This document shows, one piece after another, positions 12,202-25,347 of a stretch of 64,000 nucleotides of DNA (position 1 is the stretch's first letter; every line of letters begins with the position of its first letter). Source of the DNA: Agrocybe praecox (Eukaryota > Basidiomycota > Agaricomycetes > Agaricales > Agrocybaceae); NCBI GenBank assembly GCA_964017145.1, contig OZ024845.1, forward strand, positions 2,046,001-2,110,000, given 5' to 3'. The notes under the pieces are model-generated. The model had not been told where the DNA came from. It did no database searches and worked only from the letters and a program-made list of their open reading frames with translations. The position numbers and the translations under genes were made by a program.

Positions 12202-14048
12202 TTATGAGGCAATCAAGCTAGTAGGTTGCTCGACGTATTGCCTCGCCTGCTTGCGTTCTCGGCGCATGGCAAGGAGCTCTCTTAGCGCAGCAACAACCAA
12301 AGGAATAACAGCGCTAGCGAACAAAGGAGAGTAAATAGCATACTTGTGTTCGGCAGGAAAGTACAGCAAAGCCAGCATCCCGGGGTTGAAGAAAGCGCGC
12401 GAGGCAAGTCCAAAAGACCTGGCGGAATACGCAAACTTTTGATACAGCGACGATGACGCTGATGGGTCATACATCTTGACATATCTTAGCATCAGATTGG
12501 GATCACGGAGATGTTTCAAGAACACGCACCGATGCCAAAGCCGTTAACGCTTGCTCAACATCATCTTTAACATCGTCCCCGACAGGCATGTTCTCGATTT
12601 GATCAACTAATTTCACGATGCTAAGAAGCGTGTCCTGACTGCCTTGAGCATTTTCCAGAGTTCGACGACGGGTCAAAGCGTCCAATTGCCATTCAGACAA
12701 CAAAGAGGAGGAAGATATTCCAGTCGGTAAAGGAGAGACACACAGGAGAGCAAGAAGTTGACTCGAGAATCGAGAGAATGTGGCGTCCATTTCGTGACGC
12801 GGTAATTGATCATTCAATAAAGTATCTGCTGAAGGGTTGTGGATGACGAAACCTCCCCACTGGGGGAGTAAAAATGCATTTGATTGCGATAGCGTTCCTG
12901 TTTGGCATCTTCAGTGATTTGCTTCCTGAAACAATTACGACAATCTCACCATCGCGATTCATGATTCGTAGTGGACGGCGATCGTTGGAGGGTATAAAGA
13001 GTACAAAGTGAAGAACAGGGTCGTTAGATGAACTGGACGCTGCGGAGGAATAAGCATTCACATCCAGTGTTTCTGACGGAAATGACGCACAGAGAGTCCA
13101 CTCAGCAGAGTTTATGAAGACGGTAAGTTGCTCAGGCGTCAAGCCATACGCTTCATTTACATGATGCGGGGTGAATGCCAATGGGGCATGGTATCGAATT
13201 TGACTCTCTACTGTAAAGTTGTGAAGAGGACTGAGACGTTGGAGGATAGGCTGGATATAGGCTGGCAGAATTTCATCATCTAAGTATAGAAACCTTTAAT
13301 GAGGAAAATACCTGTCAATTCCGTACGGATTTCCCAGTCCAAAACGGCACTTCCCGCAGCCGAATCTTCGTTTAACAAACTGAAGGCTAATCGATAATTT
13401 GAAGAGTATTGTGCAGCGCGGCGCTCTGGATCACTGGCTTGAGAGTAAGGAGCTAAAAGGTTTTCTAATAGGTCGGCTAACTGTATCGAAGCTGCACGAG
13501 ATGAAGTCGTTTAATAATCCGAGGCCGTGACCGAGGGAACTTACCATTTGGCTCGGTGAAAGGAAAGCTGAGCGCTCGTTGCCTGATCGTCGGTGGTCCT
13601 GTTGTAGAGACAACGGTGTAGGAGTCATTCTCACCTGAATACACGGTTAAGATAAAGTTGAATTGGGCGGGAAACCGATTGACTCACTACACTTGTTTTG
13701 AGCCATGACTGTAACCGCTAAACCCTTCCATCGTTCTTGGTCTCGGTGTTGACGTTGTGCAAGTTGGGTACCAACGTCTCTGGCGAAGCTTGAATCTGCA
13801 GTGTCTATGCAAACGGTGATTGGCAGCGTAAGATGATTATGAGCAACATGTTGGATGCGACTGGAAGGCAAAGATAGCCTTTCGATGCTTGTCGTGTACC
13901 ACCATATGGGTAAGGACAAGAATATAACGACCCAGTAGGAAAGGATTATAGAGCGCCTAAGTCCATCTTTTTGAAAAGTGAGGGTTGCTGGGTCGCGCAG
14001 AGTTGAAGGTAGTTTTGAGGATGGGCCAGGGTTGTTTGAGTGGTCCAT
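12202..14048 (-). CDS. PIG-S, GPI transamidase subunit (Gpi17-like)
   Basis: PIG-S/Gpi17 is part of the ER GPI-transamidase complex that attaches GPI anchors to proteins. The first exon (13647-14048) encodes a cytosolic tail, then a transmembrane helix around 'YWVVIFLSLPIWWYTTS' followed directly by 'IERLSLPSSR', a diagnostic PIG-S stretch. Middle exons (about 13431-13634, 12810-13181, 12503-12817) cover the luminal domain. The last exon (12202-12525) has 'YFPAEHKYAIYSPLFASAV', the second transmembrane helix, ending in a basic cytosolic tail. Both membrane segments are at the expected ends. Splice sites were only roughly placed. It shares a 348-bp divergent promoter with the SNT1-like gene. 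Confidence 0.9.
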
Positions 14049-14396
14049 GAAGATGCTGATCTAATTATAAGCGCGGCAACGCTGTCCGGAAGAAAAGGGA
14101 AAAGCCGGGCGGAGTCTGATAAAACTACCAAATGGGGAAGGGATTTTTGGGCAAACAAAGCACGGCAAACACATAGTTGTTTGGTCTGCCTGAAAGCAAG
14201 TTCCTCCTTCGCATTCTTGCATTTTTCTTCTCTCTTTTCCGCCTGATACTCCCATCAGCCTCGTGGGCAATTGTGGAATTTGGGCGTTAAAACATTCTCA
14301 TGCTACATCCCTTCTTCTTTCTCTGAGCAGACACTATCCTGTGTCTGGATTCATTCGTTGTCCTTCAGGTCGCCTTGAAACATTATTTGCGTTCTC
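14049..14396. promoter_or_regulatory. Shared divergent promoter, PIG-S / SNT1-like
   Basis: The two genes diverge with start codons at 14048 (-) and 14397 (+), leaving 348 bp for both promoters. Pyrimidine-rich tracts near 14200-14240 and 14305-14330 precede the plus-strand start. No clear TATA box was seen. Confidence 0.5.
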
Positions 14397-17300
14397 ATGT
14401 CTTCCGGAGGTTATGATGCACCACATCTTCCGTCAGGGTTCGCTCGATATGATCCGCGAAGGGCATCGGGTCCCATTCTTCCGAGTTACGACGTTAGTAT
14501 TACCCATCATTTCTACATGACGAGATTCTCATTATCTACCACATATTCAGAGACCTAATGCTCCCCCAGTGCCACGCAGAAGTCCATCACCAGGATCATC
14601 TCGCCGGTCTTACGATAGCTATATGCCTCCTCGATCTGATATGTCTTTTCGGCCTGCCGCTCCCAACACGTATAGGCCAAATAACTATCGGCCAGACTAT
14701 TCTGCTGGAAGCTACTACAGTCGTTCTCCGAGTCCTGATGCATACACTCACCATTCTCGTACCTCTGAGTCTGATGTCTGGGATCGAGGACAATGGACTG
14801 CTCCCCCTCCACCAGTAGAACCACCTAATGCTTGGTCCGACAGGAGAGTAAAGCCAGCGTCGCCTTCGACGAGCTCGCGCGGAAGGTCAACTTTGGTGAG
14901 GAATGAATCTGGCAGAACTTTCGAGCCTTCGGAGACTTGGAAACAGACGCATGTTGATCGACCTTCGCGCCTTGAACCGTGAGTGCCTCTTGTTTATGGA
15001 CGCTCCAAGTATCTTAGATAATGTGTTCAGGTCGCCCACAATTGAACGTTTTCCTGACAGTCGTCGTAGACTCTTGGACAAATCGCCGCCTAGACCGCCG
15101 AAAAATGATCGCACGCCTACTTATGCTCATAACAATGACCGCTTTCGACCTAACTCTGCAAAGAAAGAGATCTATCCTCCTGCTGTACGCTCGGAATATG
15201 ACTCTTACCGTCCTCAATATGATACTGGCTGGACACCACCTGCTCGTAGCGATCCTAGCCCATCTAGTAGTCATCAACGGAGAGATTCTGGATCTGTCAC
15301 GTATGCTCGAAGCTCTGATCGTTACGAGTCTCCATACACAAATCGTGGTATGTCGAAGAAACCTTCAATTTCTCCTCGCCCCCGTATATCACCTATAACA
15401 ACCCCTGGTTGGTCGAACCCCGAGAATGAAAACGAATCTTGGTCCTATCGTCCTAGCGCAAAATCAGATGCACCGCTCAGAGCTACTTCGAGATCGTCTA
15501 TCGCTTCTACTCACGCTTCAGACAGAAAAAGTCCGGAAGTAGTCCCGGTTTTGGTACCTGTAATTATCGATCAACAATCTTTTGCAGGGAAAGTTCCCAC
15601 GGGATCTCAAATTTTCGACCAAGCACAATCCAAAAATAAAGTTGTTGCTCCAGAACCAGTCACGGAGGTGGCAAAGACGGTACACGAGCGTCCTGTTCCG
15701 AAAGCACCCATTTCTACATCTACAGTAGCAGTAGAACAAGTTGCTGAGAAGCCGGAGACAAACAAACCGGAACCCAGTCTTCCCATATTGAGTAAGCCTC
15801 CGTTAAGCATCGCCTTGAGCCTTTACATAATTATTTATTCCTTTACAATTCACACTTCAGATTCATCCATTAATACTGAGGCGCAAAAGATGATACCAGA
15901 GCAACTTAACGGACCCGTTTCACAGGCACAGGTATTACCTTCATCCGTCAGTGACACAAATCCCCGCTCGGTTTTGCCGTCTGGCCCCAAACCTTCACCT
16001 CCTGCCCTCTCTACCGTTTCGCCAGACGTATCTCAACCGCACATTCCAGAGAATGATGCCAAAAAGGTTTCGGAAAATGAAAAGGACGCGAACACGCTCG
16101 AACAATCAAGGCCTGTATACCCACCCAGCCCCATCTTAAGCCAAACGGACGCAGCGGATATCGACATACCTCCTCCGACGCATTCACCCATTTTATCGAC
16201 CCCTCCTCCGATTGATAACGCTCCGCCATCTCCTGTCGTCGAACAGCCCATTATGCCAACTCCTGAAGAAATACCCTCGTTTTCAGACGCCAAAACAATT
16301 AGGGATGCCCTACGTATCGTCGTTATGACGCGTCTCCTTTGTGATCACCAAACGCGTGAAGAACGCGTCCAACCAGTATTGGCTACAAACGAGTCGATTT
16401 CGTGTCCTCCTGAAGCGCATCCCTATGCGAGCACAGAGACGCTGATTAAAAAAATGGTCGAAGGTCCTGCATTCCAGGACCTTGAGAAGTCTTACGAAGA
16501 AAACAAGCCTTCGCTGGTCCAATGCGTCGGCCAGAGACGTATGATGACCGAAGAAAAAATCTCCAGACTTCGGGAAGAATATATGGACCTTCAAGAAAGG
16601 TGGCTCGTGCGCTGCAACTTCTTGAACGAGCAACAAAAATCATTGGCATCAGAGCATGAGAGTCAACACGGCAGAACCACTCGCAGGTCAACAGCTGTTA
16701 CTGATGCAGTGCGCTCCGACTTCGAGATGGAACAGATCATCGCGAGCCTTGGAGTTGACGAAGCCACGGATCCTCACCATTTGTCGATGAGAAACATTGC
16801 TACCATACCAGATATGATATCCGTCGTCAATGGGCAGATTGACTACGTTTTTGACGATACTTCACGTTTGGTTGATAATCCCAACGAATATTACGCTCAT
16901 GAACCAGGCATCAAGGATTGGACAGAACAGGAGAAAGAGATATTCCTCGATAAATTTGCAGCATATCCTAAACAGTTCGGTATTATCGCCGACTACCTTC
17001 CACATAAGACAGCGGCTCAGTGTGTCGATTTCTATTACCTCCACAAGAAGCAGTTCATCGATTTCCGTCGCGTCGTTTCTCAATTCGCGCCCAATAAGAG
17101 GAGAAGAAGAGGAATGGGGAAAAAGAAAGGAAATGGTTTGTTGGTCGATATCGCGAAGCACGACATGGAGGTTTCGCGTGGTTTAGAATCCGCCTCTTCA
17201 CCAGTTCCAACACGTGCTCCTAGAGGAAGGAAAACAGTAGGTGTCAAGCCTTCAATTGTTCGCCGAAACGCGGTCCAGTTCGAAGATACCCCAACCAGTA

Positions 17301-19015
17301 CGCCTACACCTGATCCAGAGCCTGAGATGCGAACTAGAAGGAGGAGAGCTGCTGCTAATGCTGCGGCGAGTGGAGGCGGTCCTGTTTCTGCCGTTGCGTC
17401 TGCTCCTTCCATTGTCGCAACTCCGGAGCCAACACCCACACCAGTTCCAACGTCGGCGCCTCCGTCAGTACCTCCTACTCCTACACCTGCCCGTAGTCCT
17501 AGTCCCAGTCCGGTTCCTGCTCCTGTTCCCAAACCTCCTCTCCCTCCTCCACCTATGCAGCCCCCTCCACCTTTGTATCCTTCTATTTCTGCTGCCATCA
17601 ACAATCAACCTCAACATGTATACACTTCTTACGTAGGACAAGTAGCTTCGGTAAGTCTGATCTGCTTCTTTAGTCATTATATGCATAATTTTAACCTTGA
17701 ATGGATAGCCGATGGAGATTGAACCCCGACCTGCTAAGAGGCAGAAACGTACCAGAAGGATTAAGTCTGCAGCTATGGTAGCTGACGACCCACCTTCACC
17801 TGGACTTGAAGGATCTCAGGATTTGCCAGCGAACGGACTGGACGCCAACGAAGCTGCGTCTCGTAGACGTGATAAAGGTCTCGTAACTAATACCTGGTCT
17901 GAAGAAGACAGGAGTAAGCGAAAGTCTTCTCACTACCACTGGACCTGCTGATTGAAAAAAATAACCAACAGAACAATTTTTGTCTCTTCTTGCTATTCAT
18001 GGCCACGATTTCAAACGAATTGCTTCTGAAATGCCAAATAAGGTGAGTTTAAATTTTTTAACTAAATGTTCTCAACTCCTCAACATGAGTTTCTATTTAG
18101 ACGATGATCCAGGTCACTAATTACTACAGGGCTAACGAAGCAACGTATCATGCTGTCGCCCCTGGAGCACCAAAACAATCATCAAACTCTGCACACCCTG
18201 ATTTATGGAAAGAATTGCCTTACTCAAGTTCTAGCTCTGCGAATACGAGGAAGTCTGGTACAACTGACTCTGCACCTATGTCTTCTTTATCTGGAGATGC
18301 TGCCCGCAATGGTCCACCGCAGGCATCCTATCCAGCTGGTCAAATCCTTCCACCTCGAGACTACGGTAGGCCACCCATCGATAGAGCTGCCATGGCTGCA
18401 TATCCAAGATATGCTGCGAATCCATACCCAACAATGCAACCGCCGATGGCACCCTTGGGCAGTGGTGGATCAGATCCTCGTCGTTCGGGTATTTATCGTG
18501 GGTACGCTTATGCAGAGCATCCTGACGCTCGCGGTATGTATTATTCGACTAAGCCACCTGAGAACGGTTCTGGTCATCCTGCACCCTCGCCATACCCGCA
18601 TGGACGAGCATACATTTCTTCGGGATATCCGCCAATGTCACCACCTCCACCTCCTCAAGCTGGGTACGCCCCAACACCGCCTGCTGGAACGAGTGCGCCC
18701 ATAGTCCATTCCCCAACAGGTATGGCCTCACCGAAGCCACTTCCCATGCAACCTATGCAGTCTTATCCTGCTCAACAAAGCGATCCCACTCGCACGTCAT
18801 ATTATATGCCACCTCCCGTCGACCCTCGAATGGGTACTCCTCCACACTGGCCGCATCAGACGAGTTATTATGGGCATCCCAGACCACCAGTATATCCTCC
18901 GCCTCCGCCTGGTCCTAATGATGCTGCCGGTGCTCGAGAAAACGGATATCCGCGATATGCAAATTCTGCAGCAGCAGCAGGTCATCCTTACTATTACCCT
19001 GGATGGACACAGTGA
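14397..19015 (+). CDS. SNT1/NCoR-like corepressor with two SANT domains
   Basis: A large nuclear protein resembling fungal Snt1, the SANT subunit of the Set3 histone deacetylase complex, and animal NCoR/SMRT. Start 14397 gives 'MSSGGYDAPHLPSGF', spliced after 'ILPSYD' to 'RPNAPPVPRRSPSPG'. The N-terminal half is a disordered Ser/Pro/Arg-rich region. A helical, coiled-coil-like block ('EEKISRLREEYMDLQERW') lies near 16550. SANT1, 'WTEQEKEIFLDKFAAYPKQF', is near 16920-17060, followed by a basic patch with many Arg/Lys. After a Pro/Ala/Thr-rich linker, SANT2 is built across introns near 17890-18135 ('WSEEDRKQFLSLLAIHGHDF', 'NYYRAN'). A Pro/Tyr-rich tail ends at 19015. At least six introns. Orientation and domain order fit Snt1. 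Confidence 0.88.
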
Positions 19016-19308
19016 TACACTTTAACGAACTTCTATTACTTTAATGCTTAGTTAGCTATTTATGCTTATTCTCATCGCCACATCGTAAATATTCATCCAC
19101 GCGAAATACGATCTTCATGTAATCTTAATCACCAGTAGTCAAAAGCTTGTAGACCCTCAGGCCTCAGGACCAATGTGTATGTGAACATTATCCACTAGTA
19201 ATTTCTGTATAATATTATCCAATCGCATCTTAAATCCTACTGAGAATAGCAGGAGGAATGTGCAATGCAGGGATGCACGGTTCATGTACTATGGACATCC
19301 CTTGAATA
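19016..19308. other. Convergent 3' intergenic space
   Basis: The SNT1-like gene (+) and Pin4 gene (-) converge on these 293 bp. No terminator or gene motif was recognised. Confidence 0.3.
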
Positions 19309-19932
19309 TCACCTGCGACCTTCAACCATGATAATGTGGTAACCAAAATTGGTCTTGACGAGAGGAGAAATAATGGGTTTGTCGACAGACGAGGGTGTAA
19401 GAGCAAATGCAGCTTCTTGAAAAGGGCCAACCATGCTTCCTCGAACCATCCATCCTAAACTCCCTCCCGCTATAAAATATATAAAGATCAAGGTGGTATC
19501 TCATTCAAGTATCTCGACGCACATTTGGCCTTATCTTCGGAATATTCCTGAGCCACTTTATTAAATGGCTGGCCTTGCTGTACGATGAAATCGCAAGTTA
19601 TTCTGCGTGGTCAAATGCAAGGTAATGGAGGGGTTTCAAAAATGCACCTGAAGCAGTTGCAACGCCTCTGTTGCTCTCGAATGCTTTTCACAGAGGATAT
19701 GACGGACATTCACAGCGGTGGCTGCTTTCAATGAACCCTTTCCCTACTCAAGAGATATATAATCGAGATACACCGCCAACCAGTTAGAGGCTCATCGATA
19801 TACCTTAGTTTGATTTTCTTCTCCAGCATCAGTTGTTGTTGCTTTCACCTTGCCCTTCTTATCCGACTTGTCAGCGGAACCCTTTTTGTCGGATTTCCCT
19901 GTAGATGTTGAAGCTGCACCCTTCTTCGCCAT
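19309..19932 (-). CDS. PIN4: Pin4/Par14-type parvulin peptidyl-prolyl isomerase
   Basis: A small parvulin PPIase of the Par14 type, which acts in the nucleus and in ribosome biogenesis. The start at 19932 gives a short N-terminal tail rich in Lys, Ser and Gly, as in Pin4. Exon pieces then give '[18 protein letters not shown]', '[17 protein letters not shown]', and finally '[20 protein letters not shown]' and '[12 protein letters not shown]' to the stop at 19309. The conserved parvulin His ('RHILCEKH') and C-terminal 'GYHII' are present. Three introns. The start is 241 bp from the divergent RLI1 start. Confident at family level. Confidence 0.9.
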
Positions 19933-20173
19933 ATTTTGAAAGCCTTTTTACTGAGCAAAAGACGGAATAGAGCGTAGAATGCCCTTTGGAATCTGACCAA
20001 TGACAGCCGGACGATTACATCAGGTGTGGCTATGCTGCCAGCCCGGACCCGGGACAGCGTGAATCAGAAACTCTAAATTTTGTTGACTGACGTCTCATTT
20101 ATTTCATTCCTGTATATCTCTCCCTTCATCCTCCTTCCTCTATAAAACACACCGCTAAAGGTGTCCAGTAGAT
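19933..20173. promoter_or_regulatory. Compact bidirectional promoter, PIN4 / RLI1
   Basis: Only 241 bp separate the two divergent start codons. A TATA-like 'ctataaaaca' lies at about 20140-20149, close to the RLI1 start, with a pyrimidine-rich tract 'ctctcccttcatcctcc' before it. Both genes serve ribosome biogenesis or recycling, so co-regulation is plausible (inference). Confidence 0.5.
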
Positions 20174-22734
20174 ATGTCGGACAAGATCACCCGTATCGCT
20201 ATCGTCGATGCTAACCGTTGTAAGCCAAAGCGATGCGCGCAGGAATGCAAGAAGGTGCGTAGATTAGATATCGACCTGAGCTTAACGATATCTCAATAGT
20301 ACATGTCTCCAGTCATGTCCAGTCGTGAAAATGGGTGCGATATGCTTGTAGAATGAAAATTAGGGATTAGAAGTGCTGATCCATTCGTTCGTCAGGCAAG
20401 CTTTGTATCGAGGTGAAGTCCAGTGACAAGATCGCCTTCATCTCCGAGTTCCTTTGCATCGGTTGTGGTATCTGCGTGAAGAAGTGAGATCCAGACATCT
20501 ATGTAAAGGGTGCTAACTTCTAAATGGCTCACATTTTTTCATAGATGCCCATTCGAAGCCATCGCAATCATTAACTTGCCCACCAACTTGGAGTCCGAAG
20601 TCACACATCGATACACTGCCAACGCCTTCAAACTGCATCGTTTGCCCACACCAAGACCTGGGCAGGTACTAGGTCTTGTAGGAACCAACGGTATCGGAAA
20701 GAGTACAGCGCTGAAAATTCTGGCGGGTAAACTGAAACCAAATCTTGGACGATACGATGTGCGTTTTTCTTCCATCTCAAGCCGACATTCTCAGTAATTT
20801 ATAATTATTAACAGGACCCTCCTGACTGGCAAGAAATTCTCAAATATTTCCGAGGTTCTGAGCTGCAGAACTACTTCACCAAAGTCCTAGAAGACAACCT
20901 GAAGGCCCTGATTAAGCCTCAATACGTTGATCACATCCCCAAAGCCATCAAAGGTTCCATGACTGTCTCACAAATGCTCGACTCCAAGCTTGAACTCAAC
21001 AACAAGCAGCTCATGTGCGATGAACTTGAGTTGAACCACGTTCTGGACAGAGATGTCTCACATTTGTCTGGTGGAGAGCTTCAACGATTCGCAATCGCAA
21101 TGTCGTGCATCCAGAGGGCCGATGTGTACGTACTAAACTTAAATTCGATTAGTCGATCTTTCCTTGACGTGTTAAATTTCTAGTTACATGTTCGACGAGC
21201 CTTCAAGTTACCTTGACATTAAACAACGTCTCAAGGCTGCAGAGGTTATCCGCTCCCTCTTGACTCCAGATTGCTACGTCGTAGCTGTTGAGCACGATTT
21301 GTCCGTCTTGGATTATCTTTCCGACTTTATCTGCTGTCTGTACGGAAAGCCCTCTATGTATGGTGTTGTAACAATGCCCGCATCCGTCCGTGAAGGTAAG
21401 CAATTCTAGCATTGCAATGGACAGCGTACTGGATAATCTTATCATTGCGCAGGAATTAACATCTTCCTTGACGGTTTCATCCCAACGGAGAATCTGCGTT
21501 TCCGTGAAGAATCTCTTTCCTTCAAGATGGTCGAGAACGCCGAAGAATTGATCATCGACAAAACTCGCCATTACTCGTACCCGTCTATGACGAAAACTCT
21601 GGGCAACTTTAAACTTACAGTCGAGAGCGGATCCTTTACCGATTCCGAAATCATCGTCATGTTGGGCGAGAACGGAACCGGAAAGACCACCTTTGTTCGT
21701 CTCCTAGCCGGTGATACTCCTGATTTGGAAACAGACAAGCAGACATTGGCCGTTAGTTTGAAACCCCAGACCATCTCGCCCAAGTTCCCTGGAACAGTCC
21801 GCATGCTCTTGCTCAAGTCAATCAAGGCCGCCTTCATGCATCCTCAATTCCAGAGTGACGTTCTCAAACCCATGAACTTGGAGAACATTATGGACCAAGA
21901 CGTTAAGACTTTGTCAGGAGGAGAATTACAGAGAGTCGCTATCGTCCTCGCACTTGGTGAGTTTGCATTGTTGTGTTGTTGGTTTGTTTGTCTATTGCCA
22001 TGGCATCACGTTTGTTGCCTGGGCGGGCCAGAGCATGCCGCAAATACCGAATCAGCATGGGGATACTTTATATTATCAGGGCTGATGCGTTTTGTATTTT
22101 TTAGGCAAACCCAACGTCTCTGTTTACCTTCTAGACGAACCCAGCTCGTACGTGTCATTATTTCTTAACAACTGCTACGACTCTTGTATTCTGACATTCC
22201 CTACTTCAGTTTCTTGGACTCCGAACAGCGTATCATTGCTAGCAAGGTCATCAAACGGTTCGTAGAGCCTTCTATCTCTCCTATCGTCTAAACATTGGAC
22301 TGACAAAATCGTAAAATAGATTCATTCTCCACGCAAAGAAGACCGCCTTCGTAATTGAGCACGATTTCATTATGGCGACATACCTTGCAGATCGCGTCAT
22401 TGTGTTCGAGGGTCAACCTGCTAGAGCTGCCACAGCTACCCCGTATGTCTCTTTGCTTATGGCGTTCCACGATGTGTTCCTGATTTACTTTTCTTTCATG
22501 CATAGACCCCAATCGCTACTTTCGGGCATGAACCGCTTCCTCGCGTCTCTCGAAATCACCTTCCGTCGCGATCCTACCAACTTCCGACCACGCGTGAACA
22601 AGCTTAACAGTATCAAAGATCGCGAGCAGAAAGGTACACAGTTACTCTATAAAAACTCGTGATCCTCATTTCCTTTCTGACTTATAAATTCCTTCTCTGT
22701 AGCTGCTGGCAACTACTTCTTCCTTGAAGACTAA
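20174..22734 (+). CDS. RLI1: RLI1/ABCE1 ribosome-recycling ABC ATPase
   Basis: Essential iron-sulfur ABC protein that splits post-termination ribosomes and acts in initiation and ribosome export. Start 20174 gives '[20 protein letters not shown]', leading into the first cluster motif with Cys in '[16 protein letters not shown]'. The second is '[12 protein letters not shown]'. ATPase domain 1 has Walker A 'GTNGIGKST', signature 'LSGGELQR' and Walker B '[12 protein letters not shown]'. Domain 2 has 'GENGTGKTT', '[11 protein letters not shown]' and '[11 protein letters not shown]', with H-loops 'VAVEHDL' and 'FVIEHDF'. The C-terminus ends 'GNYFFLED' at 22734. About ten introns, one splitting the first cluster. 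All catalytic motifs are intact. Confidence 0.96.
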
Positions 22735-23824
22735 AATCTCATCCAAAACCGAAGATAATAGAAGTGGTTGGGTAGGGGGCATGTTGCGCGCCCGCTATGT
22801 GGATGTATCCTGCCCTTCCCTTTTCAAGCGGTGGGCGTTTGTCAGGTTGAACCAAGATGTGGAAGAAGAAAAATATCGCCCCCGTGTACATACTGTATGA
22901 AAGATTGGTTGGTTCGAGTTTGGTATTTGGTTCGCGCGCCATTTGGATACTACATTAGATAGCATGGAGAGGCGACCAATAATTCGACGCACTTGTATAT
23001 CTTACTACCTATCTGCTGATGTAAATGTAACTATTTTACAGCTCCTGCCCATATGATACATCTCGTGGACGCATCATCATGGAATGTATATGCAGTTAAA
23101 ATCCGAGTTTTCAGGGATATGAGACTGAAACTGATTGTGCATCAAAATCTTGGGTCGAGATAAGTACATAATCGACATGAGATGGTAACAAAGGCAAAGA
23201 TCGGCGTTTTGTGGGGCCAAGCCATTACTTACTCTTAAATTGAAAAGCTTTTGGAATTTGTTCACTTATTTACTACTCTGACAGTTCAAATGATTTTCTC
23301 GACAGCGTGTGTTGGATGTGGCGGAGCGTCGGTTATGTAGTCACAACATTGGTCAATCTGTTGATCATCAAAACTTGTCGTTTCGATAATAGGCGCTCAA
23401 AAGGATTATGTGTGCAGATCTCTCTGAAAGCTACTTCTAAATCCATTCATAATTCAGGTGCGATATGATTGATTGTCATGTCAGTTATTTACGAGACTCG
23501 AGGATTAGATGAACATAACTTGCACGAGTTGAGTAATTAAATCATACGTTCATCAATGCATCGTTATTAATTTGACGTCGGACCCACAGTTGTGCATTGT
23601 TGTCTTTCAGTACATCTCAATCTAAAACTCGTCGCGTTCGCTTATATTACTTCCAAAGCAAGGTAGTAGATATCGAGGCTTGTACGCGTTCTACAGAGTG
23701 GTTTTATTTTATTTTAAAAAAGTCCATTTGAAATCCTAATGGTAGATGTGAGATAATGCGATGGCAAAAAAGAAAAGCACGACATGGAATAGCGGGTAAT
23801 GGGTAATCAAAAAGAAAATCGAGA
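22735..23824. other. Convergent 3' intergenic, no gene seen
   Basis: A 1.1 kb space between the RLI1 stop and the DNAJC17-like stop. It is AT-rich in its middle. No conserved frame was recognised, and the short frames at 22739-23265 look random. Confidence 0.35.
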
Positions 23825-25180
23825 TCATTCATTGGCTTCTTGTTCCAGAATTTCTCTTTCTAGACGTTCGCGTTCTGCTTGTCTCATCCGCATGAGGGTA
23901 AGTGACTCGTAGTCGATCCCTGCGACAGGTGTAGGTGTAGGGTCGGGTGTTGGTATCACTTCAGGCTAGATAAATAGAGGCATATTGTAAGTCTTGCATG
24001 AAAATCGAAAGTAAAATGAGTGAGGATGTACTTACGAAAGTAGACGGGAAGGAAGAAAATGGGGTCGAGCTAGACGTCCGCGATTGATTCTGCGGTAAAG
24101 TCGCTTTGGGGCCATCGACGTTCGGAGGCGAAGACGTTTTGGACTCGGGTTTACTGTCAGGCTTCGGCCCTGCTGTGCCCAGTTTGCCCATTTTTCGTAG
24201 CCATCCCAGGATTTCAGGTTCTTTTCCGTTGACCCAGGTGATCTTGATGCCGTCTAATCCCATATCTTTACTACTGCTAGAACAAACAGCGGCAAAAGCA
24301 TCTCCGATTTGTTTGAATGGGACCAAGGCACTGCCTGTTTTCGGTGACTTGTCCGACGGAGTTTTGCCTTTGAGGGAGGTGGAGAGAACAATGGATGACT
24401 CGTCGGTGGCACCGAAGCGCGATAATAACGAGGCGATGGAAGCTGGAGTTGTTAATGTTGGGTATGTCTTTAATGGATATTTCAGTCGAACAGTAGTATC
24501 GAGTGGATCTAAAGCACTTGTATTTAGCAAGGCAAACACAGGAAACTAAGAATGAAACCTTACCCATATTAGGCGGTGCATCCTCTTCGTCTTCATCCTG
24601 TACGGGTTCTTCTTTCTTTGGATACATCTTCTCTCTTAGTTCCTTTTCTTTCTGCTCCCTTAATTTCTTCCCTTCTTCCTTAATCCTCTCCGTATCCCGC
24701 CATGTTTCCACCTCTTCTTTCTGCTTCTCCATACGGGCTTTCTTAAAGGCACGTTCTCGCTCTTCCAGCTCTTCAACAAGATTCTTGCGCTTATTATCAT
24801 AGCTTTTGAAGCGCTCCTTCCTAGCGAGTTTTACTCGTTGTTTTGCATCAAGAGCCAATCGTCGTAATGGATCGAGCAGCAGCTCGTACGCTTGGTTGAG
24901 TTCATGGAATTTTCGGGCTGTTTCACTCAATAGTTAGTTACCACGTCCAATAGGGAACTATACGAAGAACAAACTGACCTGCATCAGGGTTATTAGGGTT
25001 CTAAATAAGCTATCAGGATGTCTGTGAATACAGCAAATAACGAGATGAAATTGCGCATACCCTATCTGGATGGACTTTCAACGACCTCTGTCTGTATGCT
25101 GTCCTAATTTCTTGTTCTGTGGCCTCTAGGCCAATGCCGAGAAGTTCATATGGATTACTTTCTTCGTCTGCGGTAGACAT
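23825..25180 (-). CDS. DNAJC17/Cwf23-like J-domain protein with RRM-like C-terminus
   Basis: A J protein of the DNAJC17 type, linked to pre-mRNA splicing. Start 25180 gives 'NPYELLGIGLEATEQEIRTA', followed by the J-domain 'HPD' signature at the end of exon 1. After two introns, 'ARKFHELNQAYELLLDP' completes the J domain. Next is a long charged helix rich in Lys/Glu/Arg ('ERERAFKKARMEKQKEE'). Past another intron an RRM-like fold starts at 'TTVRLKYPLKTYPTLT' and continues to 'KQIGDAFAAVCSS'. A Ser/Pro-rich linker and a final exon ('YESLTLMRMRQAERERLERE') end at 23825. This domain order is typical of DNAJC17. Family assignment is firm; its role here is inferred. Confidence 0.9.
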
Positions 25181-25347
25181 GATGATGCTTAATCAAGTTG
25201 AATCGCTTACTGGACTTAGTATCACAACCTTATGGACACATCACGCCTAACGTCACAGCACACAACGGCAAGAACGCTGCCGAGCCTGGGCGGCAAAGCG
25301 AACAATCATCACTGTCAGAGTTGTCCTTTGTGTGTATTTTTTCTGCT

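Noticed and set aside
17080..17604. Minus-strand 174-codon Gly/Val-rich frame
   Set aside because: Antisense of the Pro/Ala/Thr-rich linker of the SNT1-like gene; low complexity makes long shadow frames.
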